Below are positions 27,125 to 34,740 of a stretch of DNA of 34,740 nt, one piece after another (positions within the stretch are counted from its first letter, which is position 1; each line of letters starts with the position of its first letter). The position numbers and the translations under genes are program-made. The stretch spans positions 1-34,740 of the forward strand of contig JAGLLQ010000010.1 in the NCBI GenBank assembly GCA_023140455.1, written 5' to 3'. The DNA comes from Desulfobacteraceae bacterium (GTDB taxonomy: Bacteria; Desulfobacterota; Desulfobacteria; Desulfobacterales; Desulfobacteraceae). Below the pieces are notes generated by a model, which had not been told where the DNA came from, searched no databases, and worked only from the letters and a program-made list of their open reading frames with translations.

Positions 27125-29570
27125 TCTTATCTCCTATTTTTTGCTGCAGGCAGGCAGGGTTGGGACCAAGTTCCCGTAATTTTGTATCCATTGTATTCAC
27201 GCGCTTTGCAAGATTTGAAGAATCTGAGACTCCTATATAATCAAATATTAATCTTCCAGTATTAAGTCCAAGCTGTTCCATTAATTTTGAAGCAAGCTGC
27301 ATTCTTCTGTCTGACAGATAATTCCCATGGAGGTGATGGCAGCTGTTTGGAGGACAGCCACCTACGATAATGCCATCAACACCTCTTCTAAACATTTCAA
27401 ATAATAATGAAGTATGAACAGAGGATGAACATCTTGTTCTTATAACTCTAAAATTGGTAGGAAGTTGGCATTCATACTTTTTAATAAAATCTGCTGCAGA
27501 ATATGAACACCAATAACATAGAAGACCAAGTATTTTTGGCTCACTTTTTTTTAAACTGCTAAAGGCAACATCAACCTGATCGAGAATCTGTTTTTCAGAA
27601 AAATTAGTCAAAGAAGCTGCATGGGTAGGACATACTGCCTGGCACAATCCACAACCCTGACAAAACAGCTGATCTACCATTACACAGCCATCATCTGATA
27701 ATGAAATAGCACCATGGGGGCAGACCATTTCACAGAATCGACAGTGGATACATGTTTCAGGATCAATGTTGTTTGCGAATTTATGAATATTTAAACTTTT
27801 ATTTAACATTCTGGGGATAACATTCATTGCAGCTGCCCTGCCCTGCTCCACAGCCTGTTGCACAATTTTGGGTCCTGTAGAAGAACCTGCAGCATAAACC
27901 CGGTCTACAAAAGTTTCTGTAGGCCTGAAAATTCTCGGCTGATTTTCAATTGGAAAGCCTGCTTCATCCAGAGGAATTTTTAACTTCTCCACAATAGAGG
28001 CACTTTCTTTTTTTGGAGTTTGCGCAGATGCAAGAACTACGATATCAGCATCCAGTTCAAGTTTACCCTGATCATTAAAAACATAATCTTCTATTGCAGA
28101 TGTTTTTTGTTCTCCAAGTTGTTCAAGTTTTATTTTTAAACCTGATCCTAAATCTGAATCTGAATTATTATTTTTTTCAATTGATTCAAGATTACCCTGA
28201 ACAAATTCTATGCCTATGTTTTTAGCTGTATTATACAATGCCTCAAACGCTCTTTCATATGTTCTTATATCATAGTAATAAACAATTGTTATATTGGCTG
28301 TAATGAGCATATTTGAGACCTGAATTGCCTGTTTCATTGTAGTTGCACAACATGTTTTAGAACAATATGGCACCCCATTACTTATTTTTTCACCAACTGC
28401 TCTTGATCCTGCACAAAGCATAAAAACGATATGCTCAGGTTCCCGTTGATCAGACGGGCATTTTAACCCATGATCAATAATACGCTCAAATTCCATACCA
28501 GTGACAACATCTGCCTCTTTTGTTCCATATTCTTCAAATGAATCAAGGCTTTTGTGCTCAAAGCCTGTACTTAAAAAAACTGCTCCAAATTTTTCCTCAA
28601 AATATTGCTCTTTTGCTTTTAAATTAATTGCATCAGCAGGACAGACTTTAAGACACTCGCCGCATTCTGTGCAGAATTCTTTAATAATATTAAAAGAATC
28701 CGGTATGGCCATTGGAAATTCTTTATCAATAGCTTTCCGTGTATAAATGCCTTCTTCAAAATCACTTTTAGCAAATTCAGGGCATATCTCAGCACATTTG
28801 CCACATGATATACATTTATCAGGATCTACATATTCCGGAGCTTTTCTAATTTTAGCATGGAAATTACCATTTTTTTTCAGGATATCTTCAATTTCAGAGT
28901 CAACATAGGCAGATACAGAAGGCTCGGAAATTGTATTATTTACATGTACCGGACCTACACAATGGCTGATACATTTTCCATTCCAGTTTTCACTCTGGAA
29001 CAAAATTCTAATCTGGGGAACACGTCCTCCAAGATATGATTTTTTTTCAACAAGAGTAGCTTTCAACCCTACCTGAGCGATATTTTTAGCAGCTTCAAGA
29101 CCAGCAGGTCCTCCACCAATTATCAAGGCCCTTTCTTCAATAACTGAATTTGAGACTAAGGGTTTATTATTAAGCAGTCTGATATGAGCCATTCTTATTT
29201 GATCATATGCTTTATTAAATGCATCGTCACCTTTTTCATGAATCCACGCGCATTGTTCTCTGATATTTGCGACTTCAAACATTGAAGGTTCCATGCCGTA
29301 TAAATTCATCAATGAAGAAATTTTCTTTTCCGGAAACTTTAAAGACGATCTTGCAGAACATCCAATAAAAAGAAATGCATCAATTTTATCTTTAACAAAT
29401 CCTTCAAAAATTGAAGTAAGCACTTTTTCCTGACATAAAGCCGGAACATGTTTTGCAGATTGGACATTATCAAGTTCTATAACTTTATTATAAAGAAGAT
29501 CCGTATTAATTTTGGATGAAATTTCTCCCTGACAATCGCAGATAACCGCCCCGATTCTAGGATTTGTCAT
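27114..29570 (-). CDS. hdrA: HdrA-MvhD fusion, FAD/iron-sulfur electron-transfer (bifurcation) protein
   Basis: An 818-residue multidomain protein. Residues 1-140 form the HdrA N-terminal domain with several Cys (Cys11, Cys13, Cys46, Cys71, Cys107). At 149-182 IIGGGPAGLEAAKNIA and the VEKKSYLGGR end define the FAD-binding thioredoxin-reductase-like domain. A ferredoxin pair lies at 253-263 and 300-310, and a second pair at 607-617 and 637-647. The C-terminal 140 residues (LLCYWCSYSAADF, RTRCSSSVHT, GGCPPNSCHHLHGNYLSDRRM) are the MvhD/FlpD [2Fe-2S] domain that normally is a separate protein docking the hydrogenase. HdrA flavins carry out electron bifurcation or confurcation in methanogens and sulfate reducers. 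No hdrB or hdrC lies nearby, so the third partner is unknown. GGAG at 29580-29583 serves the ATG at 29570. Confidence 0.93.
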   Translation of the reverse strand: MTNPRIGAVICDCQGEISSKINTDLLYNKVIELDNVQSAKHVPALCQEKVLTSIFEGFVKDKIDAFLFIGCSARSSLKFPEKKISSLMNLYGMEPSMFEVANIREQCAWIHEKGDDAFNKAYDQIRMAHIRLLNNKPLVSNSVIEERALIIGGGPAGLEAAKNIAQVGLKATLVEKKSYLGGRVPQIRILFQSENWNGKCISHCVGPVHVNNTISEPSVSAYVDSEIEDILKKNGNFHAKIRKAPEYVDPDKCISCGKCAEICPEFAKSDFEEGIYTRKAIDKEFPMAIPDSFNIIKEFCTECGECLKVCPADAINLKAKEQYFEEKFGAVFLSTGFEHKSLDSFEEYGTKEADVVTGMEFERIIDHGLKCPSDQREPEHIVFMLCAGSRAVGEKISNGVPYCSKTCCATTMKQAIQVSNMLITANITIVYYYDIRTYERAFEALYNTAKNIGIEFVQGNLESIEKNNNSDSDLGSGLKIKLEQLGEQKTSAIEDYVFNDQGKLELDADIVVLASAQTPKKESASIVEKLKIPLDEAGFPIENQPRIFRPTETFVDRVYAAGSSTGPKIVQQAVEQGRAAAMNVIPRMLNKSLNIHKFANNIDPETCIHCRFCEMVCPHGAISLSDDGCVMVDQLFCQGCGLCQAVCPTHAASLTNFSEKQILDQVDVAFSSLKKSEPKILGLLCYWCSYSAADFIKKYECQLPTNFRVIRTRCSSSVHTSLLFEMFRRGVDGIIVGGCPPNSCHHLHGNYLSDRRMQLASKLMEQLGLNTGRLIFDYIGVSDSSNLAKRVNTMDTKLRELGPNPACLQQKIGDKNEK

Positions 29571-29798
29571 AATATTATTCTCCAGAATTTATAGTTTATT
29601 AAACTTATTGCAATCAAGCTCAATATTAACAAACCAGAATAAATGTTCAATGATTAATTTCTTTTTTTTACTGCATTGAATAATAATCTTGATTTATTAA
29701 AAAAATGTATAATATTTAACATAACTGTGTTTGATTAATAAGTTTTGCTATTTTTCAGATTTTAAGCTAATATTAACCAATAGGAGACACCAAATACA

Positions 29799-30194
29799 AT
29801 GCTGATGAAACTTTTTTTAGCCTTTACATTAATACCTGTAATTGAACTATATCTTTTGATTAAAATAGGAGTAGTAATAGGAAGTCTTAATACTATCCTC
29901 CTTGTTATAGTTACCGGCTTTACAGGCGCCTGGCTTGCCAGAATAGAAGGCATGAATACAATGCTGAAGGTTAGACGTAATTTAGAACAGGGTATTATGC
30001 CGGCAGAAGATTTAATTGATGCATTAATAATATTTTTCGCAGGGGTTGTCCTGATAACCCCTGGCATACTGACTGATTTTGCAGGTTTGTTACTTTTATG
30101 GCCTGTTACAAGGAAAAAATTCAAACAATTATTAAGAAAAAAATTTGATAGTATGAACCAGCAGGGCAATATTAACATTACTCATTTTCATTAG
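29799..30194 (+). CDS. fxsA: FxsA-family membrane protein
   Basis: A 131-residue small membrane protein with two N-terminal hydrophobic segments (about 3-20 and 25-45), GFTGAWLARIEG, and a third segment about 68-100 with VLITPGILTDFAGLLLLWPVTR. This pattern is diagnostic for FxsA (first described as suppressor of F-exclusion of phage T7). Function beyond that is unknown. AGGAGA at 29782-29787 serves the ATG at 29799. It leads a three-gene unit; the next gene's ribosome binding site overlaps its stop codon. Confidence 0.88.
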   Translation: MLMKLFLAFTLIPVIELYLLIKIGVVIGSLNTILLVIVTGFTGAWLARIEGMNTMLKVRRNLEQGIMPAEDLIDALIIFFAGVVLITPGILTDFAGLLLLWPVTRKKFKQLLRKKFDSMNQQGNINITHFH

Positions 30195-30203
30195 GAGTTT
30201 TGG

Positions 30204-30728
30204 ATGTTCTTCAAATTAATTGAAAAACGCAGAAGTAAAAGAAAATACAAATCCAAAAAAATTAAAAAAGATAAAATAGATAAACTTATTGAAGCTGCAT
30301 TAAGAGCACCTTCATCCAGAGGTTTTAATCCATGGCGCTTTATTGTTATTGACACAAGGGGCCTTCTTCTTAAGCTATCTGAATCCAAGCCCCATGGTTC
30401 CTCTTTTTTAAAAGATGCTGCTCTTGGGATAGTAGTCTGTGGAGATGCAGAAAAAAGTGACACCTGGATAGAAGATACATCTATTGCTTCTACTTTTATT
30501 CAGCTTGCAGCTGAATCTCTTGAGCTTTCAAGCTGTTGGATACAAATACGGGGACGTGAACATAATAATACACAAAGCGCAGAAAATTATATTAAGGATA
30601 TACTTAAAATACCCGATAATATAAAAGTGGAATCAATTATCGCCTTAGGCTATTCTGACGAAAATAAAGAAGGGCATTCAAAAGAATCTCTTCAAACTGA
30701 AAAAATCTTTTATAACAAATATAGCTGA
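30204..30728 (+). CDS. Nitroreductase-family flavoprotein
   Basis: A 174-residue protein of the short nitroreductase type. The N-terminus IEKRRSKRKYKSKKI and LIEAALRAPSSRGFNPWRFIVI match the FMN-phosphate/substrate signature, and SIIALGYSDENKEG is the conserved C-terminal strand. It binds FMN as a dimer and uses NAD(P)H to reduce an unidentified substrate. AGGAG overlapping the fxsA stop (30192-30197) provides the ribosome binding site. The gene ends two bases before the HDOD gene, indicating one transcript. Confidence 0.88.
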   Translation: MFFKLIEKRRSKRKYKSKKIKKDKIDKLIEAALRAPSSRGFNPWRFIVIDTRGLLLKLSESKPHGSSFLKDAALGIVVCGDAEKSDTWIEDTSIASTFIQLAAESLELSSCWIQIRGREHNNTQSAENYIKDILKIPDNIKVESIIALGYSDENKEGHSKESLQTEKIFYNKYS

Positions 30729-30730
30729 CT

Positions 30731-31594
30731 ATGGATATTAGACCAAGACTTGTCGAATTAATAAAAAAAAAAGATAGTGATCTTCCATCTTTACCTGCAA
30801 TTGTTGATAGAATTATTGGAGCTGCTTCTGATGCAAAAACTACTACGGAAGAACTCTCTGAAATAATCTCTTTTGACCAGGGCATGACCAGTAAACTATT
30901 AGTGCTTGCAAACTCAGTATATTATGGACAGCGAACAAAAGTAGATACTATTAAAAGAGCAATAACTGTTATTGGCTTCGATGAAATAATAGGAATTGCA
31001 CTTGCCATGAGTATCCTTTCATCGTTTTCTGAAAAATCAGGTCTTGGCCTTGATATGAAAGTCTTATGGATACATGCTATAGGTACTGCTACTGCTGCAA
31101 AAGAACTTGCAAAAAGAACAAACCCAGGTATTGCAGATAAAGTTTTTATCCCTGCGCTTCTCCATGACATGGGTAAGGTAATACTTTCAATATTTTTTAA
31201 AGATGAATATATTGTTGTAAGACAAAAAGCCATAGAAGAGAAAAAGACTCTTTATGTTGTAGAGAATGAACTATTAAAAATAAACCATGCTTCTCTTGCA
31301 GCGCTTCTAATGAAAAGATGGAATTTTCCCGATGCAATTTTAACCCCGTGCAGGTTTCATCATAACCCAGAAAAATGTCCAGTAAAACTCCAGCATATGA
31401 CGTTAATAATTAACCTTGCTGATTACCTTTGCCAAAAAGCTGGTATTGGGCATAGCGGGAACCCTGTTCCCGTCGCAGTAAAAAATTCATTCCAGAAAGT
31501 TGGAACAAATGAACAGGTTTTGCGTATGATTATTGATAAATTGAAAAAGAAAGAAGACCAGATAAAAGAATTTTTTAGAATTACAACTGATTAA
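30731..31594 (+). CDS. HDOD-domain signalling protein
   Basis: A 287-residue protein made mostly of one HDOD domain. LPSLPAIVDRII and ISFDQGMTSKLLVLANSVYYG are typical of its N-terminal part. The segment HDMGK (145-149) preserves an HD pair, but the GYP motif of HD-GYP phosphodiesterases is absent, so c-di-GMP hydrolysis is not expected. HDOD proteins act as regulatory scaffolds in signalling, cell cycle or stress. No receiver, GGDEF or kinase domain is attached. It ends the fxsA unit and converges on the YihY gene with 26 bases between. Confidence 0.9.
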   Translation: MDIRPRLVELIKKKDSDLPSLPAIVDRIIGAASDAKTTTEELSEIISFDQGMTSKLLVLANSVYYGQRTKVDTIKRAITVIGFDEIIGIALAMSILSSFSEKSGLGLDMKVLWIHAIGTATAAKELAKRTNPGIADKVFIPALLHDMGKVILSIFFKDEYIVVRQKAIEEKKTLYVVENELLKINHASLAALLMKRWNFPDAILTPCRFHHNPEKCPVKLQHMTLIINLADYLCQKAGIGHSGNPVPVAVKNSFQKVGTNEQVLRMIIDKLKKKEDQIKEFFRITTD

Positions 31595-31620
31595 AAAACA
31601 GTGCAAATAACAGTGAAATT

Positions 31621-32856
31621 TTATATATCTTTAAACAGTCTGTTGCCATTTGAATCAAACCCGGCTTTTGAAAACTTTTCAAGACTGTCATTTAAAGCTT
31701 CTACTTCAATAGTCCCTGCAATATTAATATTCTTATCATCTCCATGATTTTCAATAGCTTCAATAGTATTCATAATGCTTAAAAGTTCAACATCTTTTGC
31801 AGGCTGAAATCCCTTTTGTCCTTCTTTTCTTAAAACTTCAGACAGAATATTGCATTCAACAAGATTAACCAATAATAGACGTACAATTTTAATAGGAATT
31901 CTAATTATATTTGAAATTTCAGATGCAGATACAGGAGGTTCACCATTTTTAAATCTTCGAACACATAGAAGAATTATTCTCAACGAAATGAGTTTTCTAT
32001 TTTTTATGCTTATCGAGTCAAACTCTGTTTCATCTGTATCAAAAAAATCTACATTTTCCAATGCAAAAGACATTTCAGCTCCGCCTAAAAGTATTATCCA
32101 ACTCAGTTGAAGCCAGATCAGAAAAAGAGGCAAGGCAGCAAAGCTGCCATATATTGCATTATAATGTGTAACCTGTATCTGAAATTTTAAATATATAATC
32201 TGAGTTAACTGATACATTGTGCCAGCAAGGATACCACCAATGAGTGCGGATTTAAAGTTTACTCTGGTGTTTGGAATGAAAATATAAAAAAACAAAAAAA
32301 TAAGCCAGGCAGTAAAAAAAGGAAGAAGATGAAATAAAAATTGTATAAAAGGAATTTTACCAAAAAAACTTGATAACTCTGTTGTTAAAAATATGGTAAT
32401 ACTACTGGAAAAGATTAGAAAAAAAGAAGCGGTAAAACATAAAGCAATATAATCAGCAAATTTTCTTACAAAGGTTCTTTTATTATTTATCCACCAGATA
32501 GTATTAAAAGAATCTTCAATATGGCTGAACATCTTGATTACTGCCCATACAAGCAAAATAACTCCCGGGATAGCCATAATTCCGCTTTTTGTTTCTTTTA
32601 ATAAGTTTGAGGAAAACTCTATAATTTTACCAGTTATCTCCTCATGCCCAGGGAAAGTTGCTAAAAGCTGAGTTTCAAGTAATTTTTCAAGTCCAAAACC
32701 TTTAGAAATCGCAAAAGCCATTGCCATAACAGGGACAATCGAAAGCAAGGTATAAAACGTAAGAGCAGAGGCTCTTAACATACATTGATCATCTTTAAAT
32801 CCCTTAACAGCATAAACTATACATTTATTAAATTTAGATAAGTTAAATTTCAGCAT
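31621..32856 (-). CDS. YihY/BrkB-family integral membrane protein
   Basis: A 411-residue protein with a typical N-terminal membrane domain of the family: ALTFYTLLSIVPVMAMAFAISKGFG, then LLVWAVIKMFSHIEDSFNTIW, six hydrophobic segments in about 280 residues. The C-terminal part is soluble and includes a winged-helix-like stretch (VSASEISNIIRIPIKIVRLLL). The family has been misannotated as RNase BN; its function is unknown. ATG at 32856 is preferred over TTG at 32868; either overlaps the end of the upstream OleD-like gene, implying co-translation. Confidence 0.87.
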   Translation of the reverse strand: MLKFNLSKFNKCIVYAVKGFKDDQCMLRASALTFYTLLSIVPVMAMAFAISKGFGLEKLLETQLLATFPGHEEITGKIIEFSSNLLKETKSGIMAIPGVILLVWAVIKMFSHIEDSFNTIWWINNKRTFVRKFADYIALCFTASFFLIFSSSITIFLTTELSSFFGKIPFIQFLFHLLPFFTAWLIFLFFYIFIPNTRVNFKSALIGGILAGTMYQLTQIIYLKFQIQVTHYNAIYGSFAALPLFLIWLQLSWIILLGGAEMSFALENVDFFDTDETEFDSISIKNRKLISLRIILLCVRRFKNGEPPVSASEISNIIRIPIKIVRLLLVNLVECNILSEVLRKEGQKGFQPAKDVELLSIMNTIEAIENHGDDKNINIAGTIEVEALNDSLEKFSKAGFDSNGNRLFKDI

Positions 32857-33850
32857 TTTCTTTTTCAAACCATTGTTTAAGTTGTTTTAATCCTTGTTCA
32901 ATTGAAACTTTCGGAACATACCCTAGTTCTTTTTTAGCTTTAGAAATATCAAACCAGTGAGAACCTGCAGCTTCTTTTGCTGCAAATTTTGTAATAGGAG
33001 GGTCTTTTATAATATTAAAAACACTATAAATAAATTCAAAAACCGCTCCGGCAATGTATGCTGTTCTGGCTGATACTCTTCCTTTTATTGGAGGAAGCCC
33101 TGCTGCTTCAAGAAATTTATCAGCAATGTACCACTTTGAAACTGGCTTATCCTGACTTACAAAATAAATATTTCCAGATATTGAAGCATCTGATTTTAAT
33201 TTTTCAGCTGCAAGGATATGTGCATCAGCTGCATTATCAATATATATTGTATCAACAAGATCATCAAGCCTGCCGATCTTTTTTATTTTTTTAGCTCTTT
33301 GTATAATTCCCGGCACAATATGATTATCTTCAGGTCCCCAAATTAAATGCGGTCTTAAAATAACAGTTTTAAGATCCTCACAAGTTTCTTTTACAACAAG
33401 TTTTTCAGCAATGGCTTTAGTTTCAGGGTAATATCCTTCAAACTTTGCAGGATATGGTACTTGTTCATCAACTCCTTCCATATCCGTACCATCAAAAACA
33501 ACACTTGGAGAACTTGTATAAATTAATCGTGAAATCTTATTATTTTTGCAGGCATTAATAACATTTTCAGTACCAATCACATTAACACCAAAAAAATCAT
33601 CTCTTCGCCCCCAGATTCCGGCTTTTGCAGCAACATGAAAAACCAGGTCACAATCTTTGAATGCATCATCAATTTGATTGAAATTCTGAAGATCTCCCTG
33701 AATTTGTTTAACTCCAAGCTTATCAAGCTCGGAATAATGATTTCTTGAAAAAGATTTAACACAAAATCCCTTTATAAGAAGTTTTTTAACTATTGCTTTA
33801 CCTAAAAAGCCTCCTCCTCCTGTAACAAGAACATTTTCTTTCATATTCAT
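32843..33850 (-). CDS. NAD(P)-dependent reductase of the 3-beta-HSD/OleD-like SDR family
   Basis: A 335-residue extended SDR. TGGGGFLGKA (10-19) binds NAD(P), HVAAKAGIWG follows, and the catalytic set is Ser114 (YTSSPSV), Tyr141 and Lys145 (YYPETK). The sequence LRPHLIWGPEDNHIVPGI and VDTIYIDNAADAHILAA closely resembles OleD, which reduces 2-alkyl-3-ketoalkanoates in head-to-head olefin synthesis. Related family members act on sterols, flavonoids and other substrates, and no oleA, oleB or oleC is visible here, so the OleD function is only a suggestion. It overlaps the YihY-family gene at its 3' end. Two in-frame ATGs (33850, 33844) are possible. Confidence 0.82.
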   Translation of the reverse strand: MNMKENVLVTGGGGFLGKAIVKKLLIKGFCVKSFSRNHYSELDKLGVKQIQGDLQNFNQIDDAFKDCDLVFHVAAKAGIWGRRDDFFGVNVIGTENVINACKNNKISRLIYTSSPSVVFDGTDMEGVDEQVPYPAKFEGYYPETKAIAEKLVVKETCEDLKTVILRPHLIWGPEDNHIVPGIIQRAKKIKKIGRLDDLVDTIYIDNAADAHILAAEKLKSDASISGNIYFVSQDKPVSKWYIADKFLEAAGLPPIKGRVSARTAYIAGAVFEFIYSVFNIIKDPPITKFAAKEAAGSHWFDISKAKKELGYVPKVSIEQGLKQLKQWFEKENAEI

Positions 33851-34184
33851 AGGTATTTTATAAAATAATAGTAATATTAGGTTTCACTTTTTAACCGAGT
33901 AACACAACAGTCCTTATTTTGCAAGTATTTGCCATTTTCAAGCCTAGAATAAATCATATTATTTTACTAAGGTACAATTAAGCATTGATATAAATTGAAT
34001 TAATAATATAAAGATGATTCAGCAAAACTAACAAATCTGTAAAGAAAAAATGATCTTTTACAATATATTTTTTAGTGCTTGACAAAAAAAAATCTAAAGA
34101 TTAGAAAAAATTAGTAGCTTTTTTTATTAGATTGGTAAATTTTTGTCATATGAATATTATTAATTTTAGAAAGGAGAAAAATTA
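33851..34184. other. 334-base AT-rich intergenic region between divergent OleD-like and cstA-like genes
   Basis: No gene or RNA was recognised here. A perfect 14-base palindrome (33854-33867) sits just before the OleD-like start. A promoter candidate for cstA lies at 34079-34107: TTGACA, then a 17-base spacer and TAGAAA, a weak -10. Around it AATCTAA (34091-34097) is repeated in inverted form as TTAGATT (34127-34133), which could be an operator. Confidence 0.4.
34171..34176 (+). promoter_or_regulatory. Shine-Dalgarno of cstA-like gene
   Basis: AAGGAG ends eight bases before the ATG at 34185 and fixes that start. Confidence 0.8.
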
Positions 34185-34740
34185 ATGCAAGCATTACTAA
34201 TTATGGTTGTTGCTTTTATAGGCTACATTATTATGTACAGCCTGTACGGCAAATTCATTGGGAACAAAATTTTCAAACTTTCTTCAGACGCTTCTGTACC
34301 TTCAAGTGAACTTGAAGATGGGGTAGACTATGTACCTACAAAAAAAGAAGTGATTTTTGGACATCATTTTACATCCATCGCCGGCACAGGTCCAATCGTA
34401 GGTCCTGCTGTTGCAATTATATGGGGCTGGGTACCTGCACTGATATGGGTTTTTTTCGGAAGTATATTTATGGGTGCAGTGCATGATTTTGGCGCTTTGA
34501 TTATTTCCATGAGAAACCAGGGAAAATCCGTTGCTGATTATACTGGCAAATATGTTAATAACCGCACCAAATTCCTGTTTTTCCTTATTGTATTCCTAGA
34601 ACTCTGGATTGTGATTGCAATTTTTGGACTTGTAATCGCTGTTGTTTTTGCCATGTATCCGGCATCTGTATTCCCAGTATGGTGTGAAGTTTTCATAGCT
34701 CTTTATCTTGGACACTTAATATACAAAAAAGGCAAAAACA
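34185..34740 (+). CDS. cstA: CstA-family carrier, N-terminal part (runs off right edge)
   Basis: The first 185 codons of a multi-spanning transporter cut by the window end. It shows the hallmark CstA sequence: YGKFIGNKIFKL near residues 21-32, DGVDYVPTKKEVIFGHHFTSIAGTGPIVGPA at about 46-76, then WGWVPALIWVFFGSIFMGAVHDFGALIISMRNQGKS. These belong to the carbon starvation protein A family, which imports peptides or pyruvate. Later membrane segments (about 120-145 and 155-175) are present as expected. Only the 5' quarter to third of a usual CstA is visible. It should be driven by the upstream AT-rich region. Confidence 0.93.
   Translation, partial: MQALLIMVVAFIGYIIMYSLYGKFIGNKIFKLSSDASVPSSELEDGVDYVPTKKEVIFGHHFTSIAGTGPIVGPAVAIIWGWVPALIWVFFGSIFMGAVHDFGALIISMRNQGKSVADYTGKYVNNRTKFLFFLIVFLELWIVIAIFGLVIAVVFAMYPASVFPVWCEVFIALYLGHLIYKKGKN

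Noticed and set aside
26903..27265. 120-codon open frame on the plus strand
   Set aside because: Antisense to the hydrogenase small subunit and the hdrA end; no homology seen and no ribosome binding site.
29762..30178. 138-codon open frame on the minus strand
   Set aside because: Complete antisense shadow of fxsA.
1..34740. CRISPR array, insertion sequence, prophage, tRNA or rRNA genes
   Set aside because: No regularly spaced repeats, transposase, integrase, phage structural genes or cloverleaf/rRNA sequence was recognised on either strand.

Overview
The window is AT-rich and contains genes typical of a strictly anaerobic, probably sulfate-reducing member of the Desulfobacterota (Desulfobacteraceae-like). 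The main evidence is an HdrA-MvhD fusion next to a group 3c-type [NiFe] hydrogenase, a ferredoxin-type 2-oxoacid oxidoreductase with fused beta and gamma parts, and tightly packed operons with ATGA and TAATG overlaps. The taxonomic call is an inference from gene content; no rRNA or tRNA gene was seen.

Layout. (1) Bases 1-6657, plus strand: a lipid or polyketide-like operon already running at the left edge. It encodes an AMP-dependent acyl ligase (5' end missing), a FabG-like ketoreductase, a hotdog thioesterase, a ketosynthase with an intact Cys-His-His triad, a half-length ketosynthase-like 'chain length factor' without the nucleophile, and two radical SAM enzymes, the second with a B12-binding-type N-terminus. 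(2) 6662-9161, minus: an M48 membrane metallopeptidase with a TPR tail and a hemolysin III/PAQR protein. (3) 9409-13605, plus: a complete general L-amino-acid ABC transporter (aapJQMP type), with a strong internal terminator after the binding-protein gene and a second terminator at the end. (4) 13685-16116, minus: a two-gene 2-oxoacid:acceptor oxidoreductase, divergent from argC at 16250. (5) 17346-18272: an M23 peptidase. (6) 18377-24156: secA, clpS, clpA and aat in one tight run, so almost the whole bacterial N-degron pathway sits behind secA. (7) 24153-29570, minus: hdrA-mvhD fusion, hydrogenase small subunit, hydrogenase large subunit and maturation protease. (8) 29799-31594, plus: fxsA, a nitroreductase-family gene and an HDOD gene. 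(9) 31621-33850, minus: an OleD-like reductase and a YihY/BrkB membrane protein. (10) 34185 to the right edge, plus: the start of a cstA-like gene.

How the parts fit. Amino acids imported by the Aap transporter, or peptides/pyruvate brought in by the CstA-like carrier, could yield 2-oxoacids. The 2-oxoacid oxidoreductase could oxidise these to reduce ferredoxin, and the HdrA/hydrogenase module could exchange electrons between ferredoxin, H2 and a further partner. That link is metabolic inference only. The most unusual locus is the left-edge operon: an aryl-polyene-like ketosynthase pair and ligase joined by translational coupling to two tandem radical SAM enzymes. Its product cannot be read from this sequence. 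The upstream part of the cluster (acyl carrier protein, dehydratase, any starter-unit gene) lies outside the window if it exists.
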